From positions 186,371,016 to 186,435,015 of the forward strand of contig OX465597.1 of the NCBI GenBank assembly GCA_950022295.1: 64,000 nt of DNA, given 5' to 3'. Below, one piece after another: positions 43,156 through 54,360 of this stretch (position 1 is the first letter of the stretch; the number at the start of each line of letters is the position of its first letter). This DNA comes from Bromus sterilis. Taxonomy: Eukaryota > Streptophyta > Magnoliopsida > Poales > Poaceae. The notes under the pieces were generated by a model. That model had not been told where the DNA came from and did not search any database. It saw nothing but the letters and a program-made list of their open reading frames with translations. A program made the position numbers and the translations under genes.

Positions 43156-44791
43156 CTAAATGGGACGAGGAGGATGCCGAGTACGCCGCTGCGGGCATAC
43201 CTAAACCCTTCCATCAATACAAAGATGATTCACAGACCGAATTCTTTGTGAGGGCCCGGAGCTATAAGGACAAAGCAACCTCGAAAATAATTATCGATCC
43301 TAAGATTCAGGAGTTTACGACTGCAGTGGTATGTAGTTTACCACACGACCTTGTCGATTGAATTCTCAAGTGAAGTTCACAATTTCTTAACGTTTCACAT
43401 TCTCTTTGCAGCAAGCGGAAATGAAAATCGCCTCATCGCAGGAGTCGTCGGTTAAGCCGGACGACCCATGGGACAACGCCTTTAATAGGGCGTTGAACAA
43501 GGTCAAGAAGGTTGACGACGTGACGTCGAAGCCATCGTCAGCCGGCCGTGTGGTCGGCTTTGGTGCGGATCTAAATTGGTCTGAATATTATGGTAAACCG
43601 GCGGAGCAGTCCGGTTCGAGGGGGCGCAAGGCGAGAAGGACCGAAGAAGAAGACGCTTATGTTCGTGGACTGGAGGAGGAGGTGAACATGCTTCCGCAGC
43701 TTGTCCAGGACGAAGTGGTGAAGATGATGAACGCTCTTCTTCCAGATATGATGGAGTCACTTGCGAATTGGCAAGCGCGTGGTGGACAAGGGCCCATACC
43801 AGTCCCATGTATGGTCGGCAGCAACTCGGGCGCCGCGGCGCCTGCAGTCCTGACTCCGGCCGTAGTGGTGGCTCCCGCACCGGCTCCCGGCATATTGGTG
43901 ACTCCGGCCGCCAACACCGCGGCGGCGGTGCCGGACGTGATGGTAACTCCTCCAACCACGATCGAGCAACCGGGGCATAACAATAATGCACTCGGCGGCA
44001 ACGCAAATAGGGCGACCGACGCCACGGGAGGCAGCGCGCCCTCCGTCTCTTGCATGCCCGCCGTCATCAGCGGGGTCTCTTCACTAGCATACATCGACGC
44101 CCTCAAGGTAACTATAAGCGTCTGCAACTCAAACGAGGACTTCATCTCCTTGCCTTTTTAGTGGAATCTCTCTGATACCCTACATGCATATATCTCTTTC
44201 GTAGGAGGACACTCCATGCATTCTATTACAAGTCGTGTATGGTGAGTTGAAGGATGTTGCCAAAGGTAAAATCATTCAACCACAAAATCGAATTATGCAC
44301 AATATGCCGATGGCACCGGAGATGCATAGGGTTCAAATCTCTCTCGTGATTTCGGGCTACGTGAGAGTTGAACCTCCCATTCAACCCCCGGATACGATGA
44401 GGACGAGCCGGCAGTCCTCAGTGACTGTTTCGGCCAAATATGCCTATGTCCGAATAGCCAAAAGCGTTTAATGACGGGGGAAAGGGGCACCACACCTAGG
44501 ACAACACCGCTAGTCATCGTGTCGACGCCACATGATCCCATCGGCGCACAACAAGAATACGATGATCTTGATGATGATATCAGCGCAGACCAGTTCATCA
44601 ATACTTTGTATGATGCTGATTACTTATTCATGCCTCCTGCTGAAGGAGCCTATCAGCATGACGAGGAAGCTCGCGGTCCAGCTGATCCTGCGGCGAAGCC
44701 TGCTTGCTCCACGCGTCTCTTCGCTACTTCGCAGGAGATGTCTCTAGCAGCTTGCGCCTTCATCGAGCCTCAAGCAGATGCCACAAGGAGA

Positions 44792-45707
44792 TGATAGAGG
44801 CGAAGGTGTCCCGATGTTTCGATGAGATGGTGGAGATCGATTATGGTGGAGGCGACTTTCACGATCCGACTACGAACGTGCGAAGACGTTGCGCCTTAGC
44901 GATCGCTAAACCAACTCCGAGAGGTTATTGATCCCGCGGATGCACGATCAACCTGACCACGAAGGTCTAATTCCTGCAAGCAATCGAAGAACAAGCAAGA
45001 ACTAAGAATTGCAATCTGGATATTGCGAATATAAGATGAATGATTATGAAAGTTGGGGTTCCAATGAGGTCTTGGCCTGGTCGGATGACACAAACGAAGA
45101 GCTCGAAGTTGCGGCTATGGCTAACTTATATCTAATTAAAACCCAAGTCTAAACGACGCCCTAAGGGCTGTATATATGGGGGAACAGAGGGGATTTTCGT
45201 GACCCCTTGGAGGTGGGGTCCGAAAACAACCCTAACTCGGTTTCCCCACACATACGGACTCTAAAAACAGCCTATAATGTGGTATTTCGAAATTACATGG
45301 GCCCAGCCCAATATTAAGGTGACGCAACACCTATAATTGCTCTTGGACGAAAATAATGAAGTGGCATCTCGTGTATTCCGTCAAAGCCTTCATGCAGGCC
45401 TTATGGTAGCTTCAACGTGCGAAAATCCCCATTGGAAGCTCCACTGTACTTTCCCCCGCGCGCACCTTCTTCTCCATTCTTGATCCCGCTCCAATGACCA
45501 TCCTTCTTGTCCATGCTAGGTCCTTCATTCATAACCAAAACAAAAGTATCTAATTTAGGCAGCATCATATGTTCATGAACAATAGAAGGATTCGCAAGAA
45601 ACGAAAGTACCTGATAATTTAGTTGACGTGCACGTGCTCTAGTAACTGGTCCAGTATGTGTAGTTGGTGAGGGTATGGGTGTAACATTAGTAGGGATGTC
45701 CTCATCA
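44792..45707 (-). repeat. 3' LTR of CRM element C
   Basis: 916 bp. Its internal side (45401-45707) encodes the C-terminal ~100 codons of gag-pol. Confidence 0.9.
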
Positions 45708-48700
45708 TCCTCCCCTTCTTGAATTGAAGTCGTCCTCGACGGAAGCTCATCATCTTCTCCCAAATAAGGTTTCAAATCTGCAATGTTAAATGTGGGACTA
45801 ACCCCAAAATCTGCAGGTAGCTCAAGTTTATATGCATTATCATTAATTTTCTGTAAAACCTTAAAGGGACCATCAGCTCGTGGCATTAACTTAGACTTGC
45901 GCAAATCAGGAAACCTATCTTTTCGTAGATGTAACCAAACAAGATCTCCTGGTTCAAAAACAACATGCTTTCGACCCCTATCACCAGCAAGCTTGTATCT
46001 AGCATTCATGCGCTCAATGTTTTCTTTAGTTAACTCATGCATTTTTAATATCAATTCAGCACGTTGCTTAGCATCAAAATTCACCTTCTCCGAAGATGGA
46101 AGAGGCAGCAAATCAATAGGTGCACGAGGTAGAAAACCATAAACAATCTCAAAAGGGCACATTTTAGTGGTAGAATGCACTGAACGATTATAAGAAAATT
46201 CAATATGAGGTAAACATTCTTCCCACAGTTTCAAGTTACTTTTTAAAACAGCCCTAAGCATAGTAGACAATGTCCTATTGACCACTTCAGTTTGTCCATC
46301 AGTTTGGGGATGACATGTAGTACTAAAAAGTAGTTTAGTCCCCAACTTAGCCCATAAGCATCTCCAAAAATGGCTAAGAAACTTAGTATCACGATCCGAG
46401 ACAATAGTATTGGGCACACCATGTAAGCGAATAATCTCTCGAAAGAATAAATCAGCAACATTAGCAGCATCATCGCTTTTATGACATGGTATAAAATGTG
46501 CCATCTTAGAAAATCTATCCACGACAACAAATATGCTATCCCTCCCCTTCTTTGTTCGAGGCAAGCCTAAAACAAAGTCCATAGATATGTCCTCCCACGG
46601 AACACTAGGTACAGGTAAAGGCATGTATAAACCATGAGGATTGAGTCGTGACTTAGCTTTTTGACATGTAGTGCAGCGAGCAACAAAACGCTCAACATCC
46701 CGTCTCATCTTTGGCCAAAAGAAATGTGTAGCAAGGACGTCCTCCGTCTTCTTCACGCCAAAGTGTCCCATTAATCCTCCTCCATGCGCCTCCTGCAGCA
46801 ACAAAAGACGAATAGAGCTAGCTGGAATGCATAGCTTGTTAGAACGGAACACAAACCCATCATTAAGCACAAACTTGTTCCATGTTCTACCCTCTCTACA
46901 ATTCTGCAATACATCTTTAAATTCCGCATCATGTACATATTGATCTTTGATTGTCTCTAAACCGAATATCTTGAAGTCAAGTTGTGAAAGCATAGTATAA
47001 CGACGAGACAAAGCATCAGCAATAATATTATCTTTCCCCTTCTTGTGTTTAATGACATAAGGGAAAGTCTCAATAAATTCAACCCACTTAGCATGTCTAC
47101 GATTAAGTTTTGCTTGACTTCTTATGTGTTTCAAAGATTCATGATCAGAATGTATAACAAATTCTTTGGGCCATAAATAATGTTGCCAAGTTTCTAATGT
47201 CCGAACAAGAGCATATAATTCCTTATCATAAGTAGAATAGTTCAGACTAGGCCCACTCAATTTTTCAGAAAAGTATGCAACAGGTTTAGCATCTTGTAAT
47301 AACACACCTCCCAAACCAATCCCACTAGCATCGCATTCAAGCTCAAAAGTCTTATTAAAATCAGGAAGTTGGAGCAAAGGAGCATGTGTTAACTTATCTT
47401 TCAATACCGTGAAAGCTTCTTCCTGTGCGGTACCCCAAGTAAAAGGCACATCCTTGCGTGTAAGCTCATTGAGAGGGGCAGCAATGGTGCTGAAATCTCT
47501 CACAAAACGCCTATAGAATCCAGCGAGGCCAAGAAAACTCCTCACTTGTGTGACCGTTTTGGGCTGCGGCCAACTCTCAATCGCCTCGATCTTGGCTTTA
47601 TCAACTTCAATACCCTGTGGAGTAACAACATAGCCAAGAAACGAGACTCGGTCGGTGCAAAAGGTGCACTTCCCAAGGTTACCAAATAAACGTGCATTAC
47701 GTAGAGCAATAAAAACAACACGTAAATGATCCAAATGTTCCTCCAAAGATTTGCTATAAATCAGTATATCATCAAAATAGACTACCACAAATCGTCCAAT
47801 GAAAGCACGTAAAACCTCGTTCATTAATCTCATGAAAGTGCTAGGTGCATTAGTTAACCCAAAAGGCATGACTAACCACTCATATAATCCAAACTTAGTT
47901 TTAAAAGCCGTTTTCCATTCATCTCCTAATTTCATGCGAATTTGATGGTATCCACTACGCAAATCAACTTTGGAAAACATGGTAGAGCCACTTAATTCAT
48001 CAAGCATATCATCTAACCTAGGAATAGGATGACGATAACGAATAGTAATATTATTAATGGCTCGACAATCAACACACATACGCCATGTTCCATCCTTTTT
48101 AGGCACTAATATAACAGGAACAGCACAAGGACTAAGGGACTCACGTATGTAACCTTTGTCGAGTAGCTCTTGTACTTGACGCTGAATCTCCTTCGTCTCC
48201 TCCGGATTGGTACGGTATGGCGCACGGTTGGGCAACGAAGCACCGGGAATTAAGTCAATCTGATGCTCAATCCCTCGAATAGGTGGTAATCCCGGTGGTA
48301 CGTCTTGTGGAAAGACGTCAATAAACTCCTGCAAAAGGTCAGTGACAACAGGAGGCAAAGAAGGAGGCAATTCCTCAAATGAAAACAAAGCTTCTTTGCA
48401 CACAAAAGCATAGCACACATATTGACTAACATCCAAATCTGAAATATCAACCTTAGTAGCAAGCAAAGTTGGACTAGTCAATTTAATTTCATTAGAAACA
48501 GCAGAAGAAGATTTGCTATTAGTCTTATGTTGTTGCTCAAATTCTTTGGCTGCTATCTCATTCTCACTCTTATTTTTCTCCTGTTTTGCTTTACTAGCTC
48601 TAGCAAGATCATCTTTCACAATTTGTTCAGGAGACATAGGAAGTAAAGCAATATTTTTATCCTGATGAACTAGAGTAAACTGATTTGTCCTACCATGGTG

Positions 48701-50491
48701 TACAACATTCCTATCAAATTGCCATGGTCTACCAAGTAAAAGAGAGCATGCTTGCATGGGTACCACATCACAATCAACATAATCAGCATATGCAGCAATG
48801 CTAAAGTGCACACGAACAGAACGCGTTACCTTAATCTTACCACTATTGTTAAACCACTGAATATAGTACGGATGGGGGTGTGGTCTTGTGGTGAGAGATA
48901 GCTTCTCCACCAACTCCATGCTAGCCAAGTTGTTGCAACTCCCTCCGTCAATGATGATGCGAACCGAACGTTCTTTCACCACTCCCTTTGTGTGGAACAA
49001 ATTATGCCTCTGGTTTTGCTCGGCCTTCGTTACCTGCACACTTAATACACGTTGAGCAACCAAACTAGCATATTTATCTGCATCATCAGGAGCCATATAC
49101 TCTATATCATGAGCATCATCATGGGCACCCTGTTCCTCATGAGCAATGAGAACTAGAGTCTCCTCATCATAGTCACTCGCTGACTCATACCCACCATCCG
49201 CCGTAATAGTCATCACACGCTTGGAGGGACAGTCTTTTGCGAAGTGACCTCCACCTTGGCACCTGCGACATTTAATATCACGATCTCGTGCTTGCCCTGT
49301 GGACGCCATGGATGAAGAAGAACTCGCTGCTGGACCACTCTGTGCACCCTTGAATGGTGGCGCTGGCTGTTTTGGTGGCTCCCTGTAAGAATGAGCGGCT
49401 GAAGTAGATGGTGGCGCAGCAGGACGTGTGGATGTAGAAGCTCCACGCGATGTCCATGATGTATTTCGTCCTGCAGAAAAGTTAGGTCTCGTAGCGGCCT
49501 GTCGATCCTGCACTTCACGTTCAGCTTTACAAGCAAGATGAAACAAACGAGTGATAGTAGCAAAGTCCTTGTATTCAAGAATAGTTTGTATCTCCCTGTT
49601 TAAGCCACCCATAAAACGTGCAAGCATAGCTTCATTATCCTCTACTAGGCCACATCTAATCAATCCAGTTTGTAATTCTTGATAATATTCCTCTACAGAA
49701 TTTTTTCCTTGTCTCAAACGCTGTAATTTTTGTAACAATTCACGTTGATAATAAGGGGGAACCCAGCGAGTACGCATAGCATCTTTTAAAGCAGCCCAAG
49801 TAGTTGGAATATTATTAGCATGCAATCTACAATGTTCAGACCACCAAATAGATGCAAAGCCCGTGAATTCACAAACAGCAGCAGTAACACGTCTATTCTC
49901 AGGATATTGTAAACATGTAAAACGTTGTTCAGTTTCTAACTCCCAAGTAAGATAAGCATCAGGAATATATCTACCCTCAAACGGCTTAAGATTCAATTTA
50001 AGTTTAGGCACATGTTCATCATCGCGTACCTGAGGGGGTGGTTGGTGTCGACCGTGGCGAATGTTGGGACGTGGACGTCCAGCTGGCTGCTCATAGGCCG
50101 CTTCCTGTTCCACCTCCTCCTCGTAATCACCCTCGTAGTTGTCGTCCAGGCCGACGTCAGAAGCAGCAGCAGCAGCAGTAGCAGCAACTGCAGCAGCAGG
50201 AGGAGCACCAATACCAGCAGCTTGTCCACGCGGAAACAGAATACGTCGTGCACGTGGTAGTGGCGGTGGCTGTGGCTGTGCTGAAGGTAGGCGTGCGATC
50301 AACTCAGTAAACTTGGCGTCGAGCTTGGTGTCGATCATCTTCTCCACGCCATCAATCGCCTCTGTAAATCTGGTCTCGATGTCCTGCACCTGTTGAGACA
50401 TCATACGTGCAAATTTATCATGTAGCTCCTTGTTTGTCATGTTCTCCCAATCGGGTGCATCCCGCGCCACTTCATCATGTGATCCTGGCAT
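45401..50491 (-). CDS. gag-pol: CRM-type gag-pol polyprotein (element C), intact
   Basis: About 1,696 codons from ATG 50491 (MPGSHDEV, the start shared with element A). Approximate residues: N-terminal coiled coil 10-60; Ala/Pro linker; gag 170-330 (LTWELETEQRF, WWSEHC, RWVPPYYQRELL); CCHC knuckle CRRCQGGGHFAKDC near 410; retropepsin IIIDGGSCNN near 515; RT with YFDDILIYS near 905; RNase H ELECDASG near 1050; integrase zinc site HGG...H...CTTC 1230-1275; catalytic D, D, E at MDFVLGL (~1305), SDRDTKF (~1365) and DGQTEV (~1400); GPF/LKPYLG region; tail GPVTRARARQLNYQ near 1615, encoded in the LTR. There is no classical chromodomain. The protein builds particles, reverse-transcribes the RNA and integrates the cDNA. 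No disabling change is seen. It differs from A by scattered substitutions and by the length of the Ala-rich linker. Confidence 0.95.
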   Translation of the reverse strand: MPGSHDEVARDAPDWENMTNKELHDKFARMMSQQVQDIETRFTEAIDGVEKMIDTKLDAKFTELIARLPSAQPQPPPLPRARRILFPRGQAAGIGAPPAAAVAATAAAAASDVGLDDNYEGDYEEEVEQEAAYEQPAGRPRPNIRHGRHQPPPQVRDDEHVPKLKLNLKPFEGRYIPDAYLTWELETEQRFTCLQYPENRRVTAAVCEFTGFASIWWSEHCRLHANNIPTTWAALKDAMRTRWVPPYYQRELLQKLQRLRQGKNSVEEYYQELQTGLIRCGLVEDNEAMLARFMGGLNREIQTILEYKDFATITRLFHLACKAEREVQDRQAATRPNFSAGRNTSWTSRGASTSTRPAAPPSTSAAHSYREPPKQPAPPFKGAQSGPAASSSSSMASTGQARDRDIKCRRCQGGGHFAKDCPSKRVMTITADGGYESASDYDEETLVLIAHEEQGAHDDAHDIEYMAPDDADKYASLVAQRVLSVQVTKAEQNQRHNLFHTKGVVKERSVRIIIDGGSCNNLASMELVEKLSLTTRPHPHPYYIQWFNNSGKIKVTRSVRVHFSIAAYADYVDCDVVPMQACSLLLGRPWQFDRNVVHHGRTNQFTLVHQDKNIALLPMSPEQIVKDDLARASKAKQEKNKSENEIAAKEFEQQHKTNSKSSSAVSNEIKLTSPTLLATKVDISDLDVSQYVCYAFVCKEALFSFEELPPSLPPVVTDLLQEFIDVFPQDVPPGLPPIRGIEHQIDLIPGASLPNRAPYRTNPEETKEIQRQVQELLDKGYIRESLSPCAVPVILVPKKDGTWRMCVDCRAINNITIRYRHPIPRLDDMLDELSGSTMFSKVDLRSGYHQIRMKLGDEWKTAFKTKFGLYEWLVMPFGLTNAPSTFMRLMNEVLRAFIGRFVVVYFDDILIYSKSLEEHLDHLRVVFIALRNARLFGNLGKCTFCTDRVSFLGYVVTPQGIEVDKAKIEAIESWPQPKTVTQVRSFLGLAGFYRRFVRDFSTIAAPLNELTRKDVPFTWGTAQEEAFTVLKDKLTHAPLLQLPDFNKTFELECDASGIGLGGVLLQDAKPVAYFSEKLSGPSLNYSTYDKELYALVRTLETWQHYLWPKEFVIHSDHESLKHIRSQAKLNRRHAKWVEFIETFPYVIKHKKGKDNIIADALSRRYTMLSQLDFKIFGLETIKDQYVHDAEFKDVLQNCREGRTWNKFVLNDGFVFRSNKLCIPASSIRLLLLQEAHGGGLMGHFGVKKTEDVLATHFFWPKMRRDVERFVARCTTCQKAKSRLNPHGLYMPLPVPSVPWEDISMDFVLGLPRTKKGRDSIFVVVDRFSKMAHFIPCHKSDDAANVADLFFREIIRLHGVPNTIVSDRDTKFLSHFWRCLWAKLGTKLLFSTTCHPQTDGQTEVVNRTLSTMLRAVLKSNLKLWEECLPHIEFSYNRSVHSTTKMCPFEIVYGFLPRAPIDLLPLPSSEKVNFDAKQRAELILKMHELTKENIERMNARYKLAGDRGRKHVVFEPGDLVWLHLRKDRFPDLRKSKLMPRADGPFKVLQKINDNAYKLELPADFGVSPTFNIADLKPYLGEDDELPSRTTSIQEGEDDEDIPTNVTPIPSPTTHTGPVTRARARQLNYQVLSFLANPSIVHEHMMLPKLDTFVLVMNEGPSMDKKDGHWSGIKNGEEGARGGKYSGASNGDFRTLKLP
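45708..45720 (-). other. Polypurine tract of CRM element C
   Basis: Minus-strand AAGAAGGGGAGGA sits immediately before the LTR start TGATGAGGAC, as in element A. It is part of the coding frame. Confidence 0.8.
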
Positions 50492-51594
50492 GTTAGCAGA
50501 AATAGAAAACACACCGGAATATGATCCTTCTGCTACTAATGGGATGGATGTGGGGTGGTGGAAAGCACAAATCCGTCAAGCTTTTCTTACGTTCTTACCG
50601 ATTCTTACCTAGCAGCAGGTGGTGATGTACAACCAACGGGTCAAAACTCTCAGAGATTTGGTAGAGCGATGGCCAGGCGGTGTCAAAACGCACGATGTAG
50701 AATATATGTGGAGCTGTAGGAAGGCTGACAAGTATGGTAGGAAAAACTCAACAGTAATCAAAACAGAGATGCAAAGCTGAATAAACACTCAACGTCGGTA
50801 CTATGCTGATCCTAGGCTAGACCGTACTAGAGACGCGAGCCTAAAACACCAACGAAAGCACGGCGCGGCACGTAACAACTGTGAAGCACACTCTGAATTA
50901 TTTTTTTCTCTCTCTTTTTTTTTTTTTGCTTTTTTTTTTTTGGCGATGCGGGACTGCGGGGGCTGAAAAAGGGCGAAAAAATCACTATGGTGGCGAATGT
51001 CTCAAAACGAGTTTCTGGACCTAAGGAACGTATGGGCACGAAATTTTTTTACCCCTGAAATTTTTGGCCTAAAAACTGCTCTGAATTTTTTTTTTTTTTT
51101 TTTTGGAAATCACCCTCTTCTACGTACGACAAAAGATTGGTGAAATCCGACTCTAATCAACTCAAAACTATTCTGGCTACGGAGATATCACAAACCGAAC
51201 GGGTGATGGAACTCGACTCGGATCGGTAGGTTGTGGTGGTGTGTATGGACTCGGCTTGGCGGAACGTGGTGGTGTATCTGGACTCGGATTGGCGGAACGT
51301 GGTGGTGTACTACTGTTCGGCGGCGGCGTGACAAAACTGTGATCAGAAATCGAAACTCTAAGGTAACTAGACGCTAAGATCAGCAACTCGACACAACGAT
51401 GCAACCGCAAATTCAACAATGCAAACTACTGTAAAGAAAACTGGACAAAGGCTCGGACTGTTTTGGGACGTGATGATCTAACCCTAATTATTTTTTGTTG
51501 GCTTTTTCGTGGACTGTAGGTATGAAGAACAGAACCAATCTAGACTACGAAAACTGGTAAATCTCACCGAGCAACCTGGAAATCTGATACCACT
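50492..51594 (-). other. 5' leader and PBS of CRM element C
   Basis: PBS at 51575-51592 (TGGTATCAGATTTCCAGG on the minus strand), two bases from the LTR. The ~1.1-kb leader has poly-A-like runs on the coding strand (T runs at 50900-50940 and 51089-51104). It may carry packaging signals. It contains no gene. Confidence 0.8.
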
Positions 51595-52509
51595 TGATAG
51601 AGGCGAAGGTGTCCCGATGTTTCGATGAGATGGTGGAGATCGATTATGGTGGAGGCGACTTTCACGATCCGACTACGAACGTGCGAAGACGTTGCGCCTT
51701 AGCGATCGCTAAACCAACTCCGAGAGGTTATTGATCCCGCAGATGCACGATCAACCTGACCACGAAGGTCTAATTCCTGCAAGCAATCGAAGAACAAGCA
51801 AGAACTAAGAATTGCAATCTGGATATTGCGAATATAAGATGAATGATTATGAAAGTTGGGGTTCCAATGAGGTCTTGGCCTGGTCGGATGACACAAACGA
51901 AGAGCTCGAAGTTGCGGCTATGGCTAACTTATATCTAATTAAAACCCAAGTCTAAACGACGCCCTAAGGGCTGTATATATGGGGGAACAGAGGGGATTTT
52001 CGTGACCCCTTGGAGGTGGGGTCCGAAAACAACCCTAACTCGGTTTCCCCACACATACGGACTCTAAAAACAGCCTATAATGTGGTATTTCGAAATTACA
52101 TGGGCCCAGCCCAATATTAAGGTGACGCAACACCTATAATTGCTCTTGGACGAAAATAATGAAGTGGCATCTCGTGTATTCCGTCCAAGCCTTCATGCAG
52201 GCCTTATGGTGGCTTCAACGTGCGAAAATCCCCACTGGAAGTCCACTGTACTTTCCCTCGCGTGCACCTTCTTCTCCATTCTTGATCCCGCTCCAATGAC
52301 CATCCTTCTTGTCCATGCTAGGTCCTTCATTCATAAGCAAAACAAAAGTATCTAATTTAGGCAGCATCATATGTTCATGAACAATAGAAGGATTCGCAAG
52401 AAACGAAAGTACCTGATAATTTAGTTGACGTGCACGTGCTCTAGTAACTAGTCCAGTATGTGTAGTTGGTGAGGGTATGGGTGTAACATTAGTAGGGATG
52501 TCCTCATCA
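51595..52509 (-). repeat. 5' LTR of CRM element C
   Basis: 915 bp. The promoter region has a TATA-like box on the minus strand at 51973-51979 (CCATATATAC). Transcription would run leftward through the leader into gag-pol. Confidence 0.9.
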
Positions 52510-53812
52510 GGAGATCTATTCTCAGCCCTTCCAAGCTCCATAAGGCGTCCACTGAGCAGATAAAATCCGGTGACTGCTCGAAATCAGAAAAGAATAAGGG
52601 ACGGAAAAGAAAGAAGAGCATCAATTCGAGTAGCCAACCTTCGATGCCGATCCGGGCTCAGGACAGGCCACCAAGACCCAAGGATCTCTCGTTTGAAATT
52701 CATGTGGCTGGTAGGGCGATGCTACCTAAGGACATGCTCGACCTTGCAACTTCGGATATGGAGAGTGTGCATACAGTATTATGGCATTAGAGAAGATTCT
52801 TCTTCGAGAAGAGAATCCCTCGTACCAGGTTTTCATCGCGAAGGTGCCACTCAACATGGGCTTCATCAACACTATCCCCGCGGATATGATAATGCTACGG
52901 TTTTCGGAGATATTCAATTTGTACCATCTCAAGCGGCTAGACCATAGCCTTATCCGTCTGTTCTCGCTCAGCCTTTCTATGAGTATCAGGATAGATAAGA
53001 CCCCGAGCGTCGCGATATTGGACCCCTTCTACATGCGTGAAAGCATCTTGATGGACGACGGGGACGCGACTCTCACGGCGGGGTACATCACAGACTTCAT
53101 GCTACAGAACGCCGACAAGGATTCATTTCCTATGACCTACTCTCCCAAGTAAGTCATTCGCTCGCCGACATAGCATATATGCTTTCTTAGCTTTCCATTG
53201 TCCTCTTCCAACATTCCTTTTGGATTGTTTTAATTATGCAGTGAGGATCAAGACTGTGTGCTCATCTGTTTTTCACCACAACACTCGCATGCCGTGTATT
53301 TAGACTCGGGGAGTGTGAAAAAGAAAGATTACAAGTATATCATGAGAGTTTTGGATGATGCTCTCGCCGGCTACATAAAAGCCGGAGGCAAGATGGGGAA
53401 GCACAAGTTCAGGAAGAATCAGCCTGACGTGAACGTGTTCATCCATGTAACGTAGTTCCCGTGCGTCAAGCAGCCGGCTGCCAGTGTGAGGGATGCGTAT
53501 TACGCCCTTCATCACATGAGGACGATTGTACAGGAACAACACAACCTTACGCTGCCAAGTCATCTCAGAGCGTGGGCCGAAAGGAAGGAGGAAATCGCCG
53601 ATGCAAATCTTAAGGAGGAGTTCTTTCACATCCAAGCGCAGATGGCGACTATCATCCGTCTTGAAGTACAAATGAGGTGGTCGATCTTCCACTCAAACAT
53701 TACACCATCCAATGGGGAGATAGAAGTCCGCCTAAAGGCCTTGCGTGACACAAGGTCTTTCATGACGAAAGAAGGATGCCGCCCATTCCCCGAGCCGATT
53801 CAGAACAATTGA

Positions 53813-54360
53813 ATAATTTATGTTATATATGGCTGTCGTTTGATGAATGTGTGCCCTACATGTAATTTGGATGTACTCTTTGTGTAGTAGATGGTAGTGT
53901 CAAATACTCTTGGTGCTCTTTGTGTATAAAGGTCACTGCATATGCATTTTTATGCATATGTGCATGCTCCTGGCCATTGATCGACTTGCTTTATGTTGTT
54001 GATAAGAATAGATGCTACATTGCGTTGTTATCCTTTGGTATGAATTCATATGGATGTGACTTCTAAAGCTTTGTTTTGTGCAGGTTGAAGAGCAAACAAG
54101 AGATGATGACGAAAGTAGCTTTCTGTTTTCAATAATTGTTGGACTCATTGTAATATTGTGATGGATGTAATCTTGTGAATCTTGTTGGCCTCTAAACCTT
54201 TGTAAATCTTTGTAATAAGAATTATAATGCAATTCTTTTGTATCAATAATTTTTGGGCTCATTGTAATATTGTATTTTTCATTTCTGTAATATAATAAAA
54301 ATATCTGTAATGTTTTTATTCTTTTCTGTAATTCTTTTTTTTGTTTTCTGTAACCCATTT
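53813..54360. other. 3' flank of ORF2 (CACTA-1)
   Basis: AT-rich, T-rich sequence after the ORF2 stop. ATTGTAATATTGT recurs at about 54146 and 54261, a short diverged duplication. GCATATGCATTTTTATGCATATGC at 53938 is a near-perfect palindrome. It probably contains the ORF2 3' UTR and poly(A) region. No gene. Confidence 0.4.

Larger units (their letters stand above)
44792..52509 (-). mobile_element. Complete CRM-type Ty3/Gypsy retrotransposon C
   Basis: 7,718 bp with a perfect 5-bp duplication GGAGA (44787-44791 and 52510-52514). LTRs 44792-45707 and 51595-52509 differ by roughly eight substitutions and one 1-bp indel by eye, so insertion is recent. PBS, leader, one open gag-pol frame and polypurine tract are all present in the expected order on the minus strand. 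It is inserted in CACTA-1 ORF2, between the codons for DATRR and SILSPSK. All parts needed for an autonomous element are visible. Confidence 0.95.
41475..53812 (+). pseudogene. CACTA-1 ORF2: accessory gene with C48-protease-like C-terminus, broken and split by two insertions
   Basis: Frame pieces: 41475-42239, 43156-43328, 43412-44107, 44205-44791, 52515-53148, 53242-53812. Introns with GT...AG borders lie at 43329-43411, 44108-44204 and 53149-53241. Removing the CRM solo LTR and CRM element C (with one duplication copy each) restores the frame across both sites. The N-terminus is acidic (Glu/Asp runs), then KKRNRKPTKVG. A DUF8039-like segment (LLQVVYGELKDVAKGK, RVQISLVISGY) lies at 44220-44380. 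Residues RLFSLSLSMSIR, VAILDPFYM, HAVYLDSG and FPCVKQPAASVRDAYYALHH follow a Ulp1/C48 fold, but the usual catalytic His and Cys positions hold other residues. Breaks: frameshifts after the A run near 41520, near 44390 and near 52780; stops near 41940 and 53456. The role is presumably DNA binding or partner of TNP2, by analogy. Confidence 0.7.

Noticed and set aside
42849..43217. Apparent independent pol-like gene on the minus strand
   Set aside because: It is the LTR-encoded tail of gag-pol inside a solo LTR with a perfect CTAAA duplication.
43406..44161. 251-codon plus-strand frame that could be taken for a host gene
   Set aside because: It is an exon of CACTA-1 ORF2: splice borders on both sides and continuation of the frame across the nested insertions show this.
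45401..50491. Reading the gag-pol element as an endogenous pararetrovirus or envelope-bearing virus
   Set aside because: LTRs, tRNA-Met PBS and gag-PR-RT-RH-IN order with integrase last define a Ty3/Gypsy retrotransposon; no envelope or movement protein frame is present.
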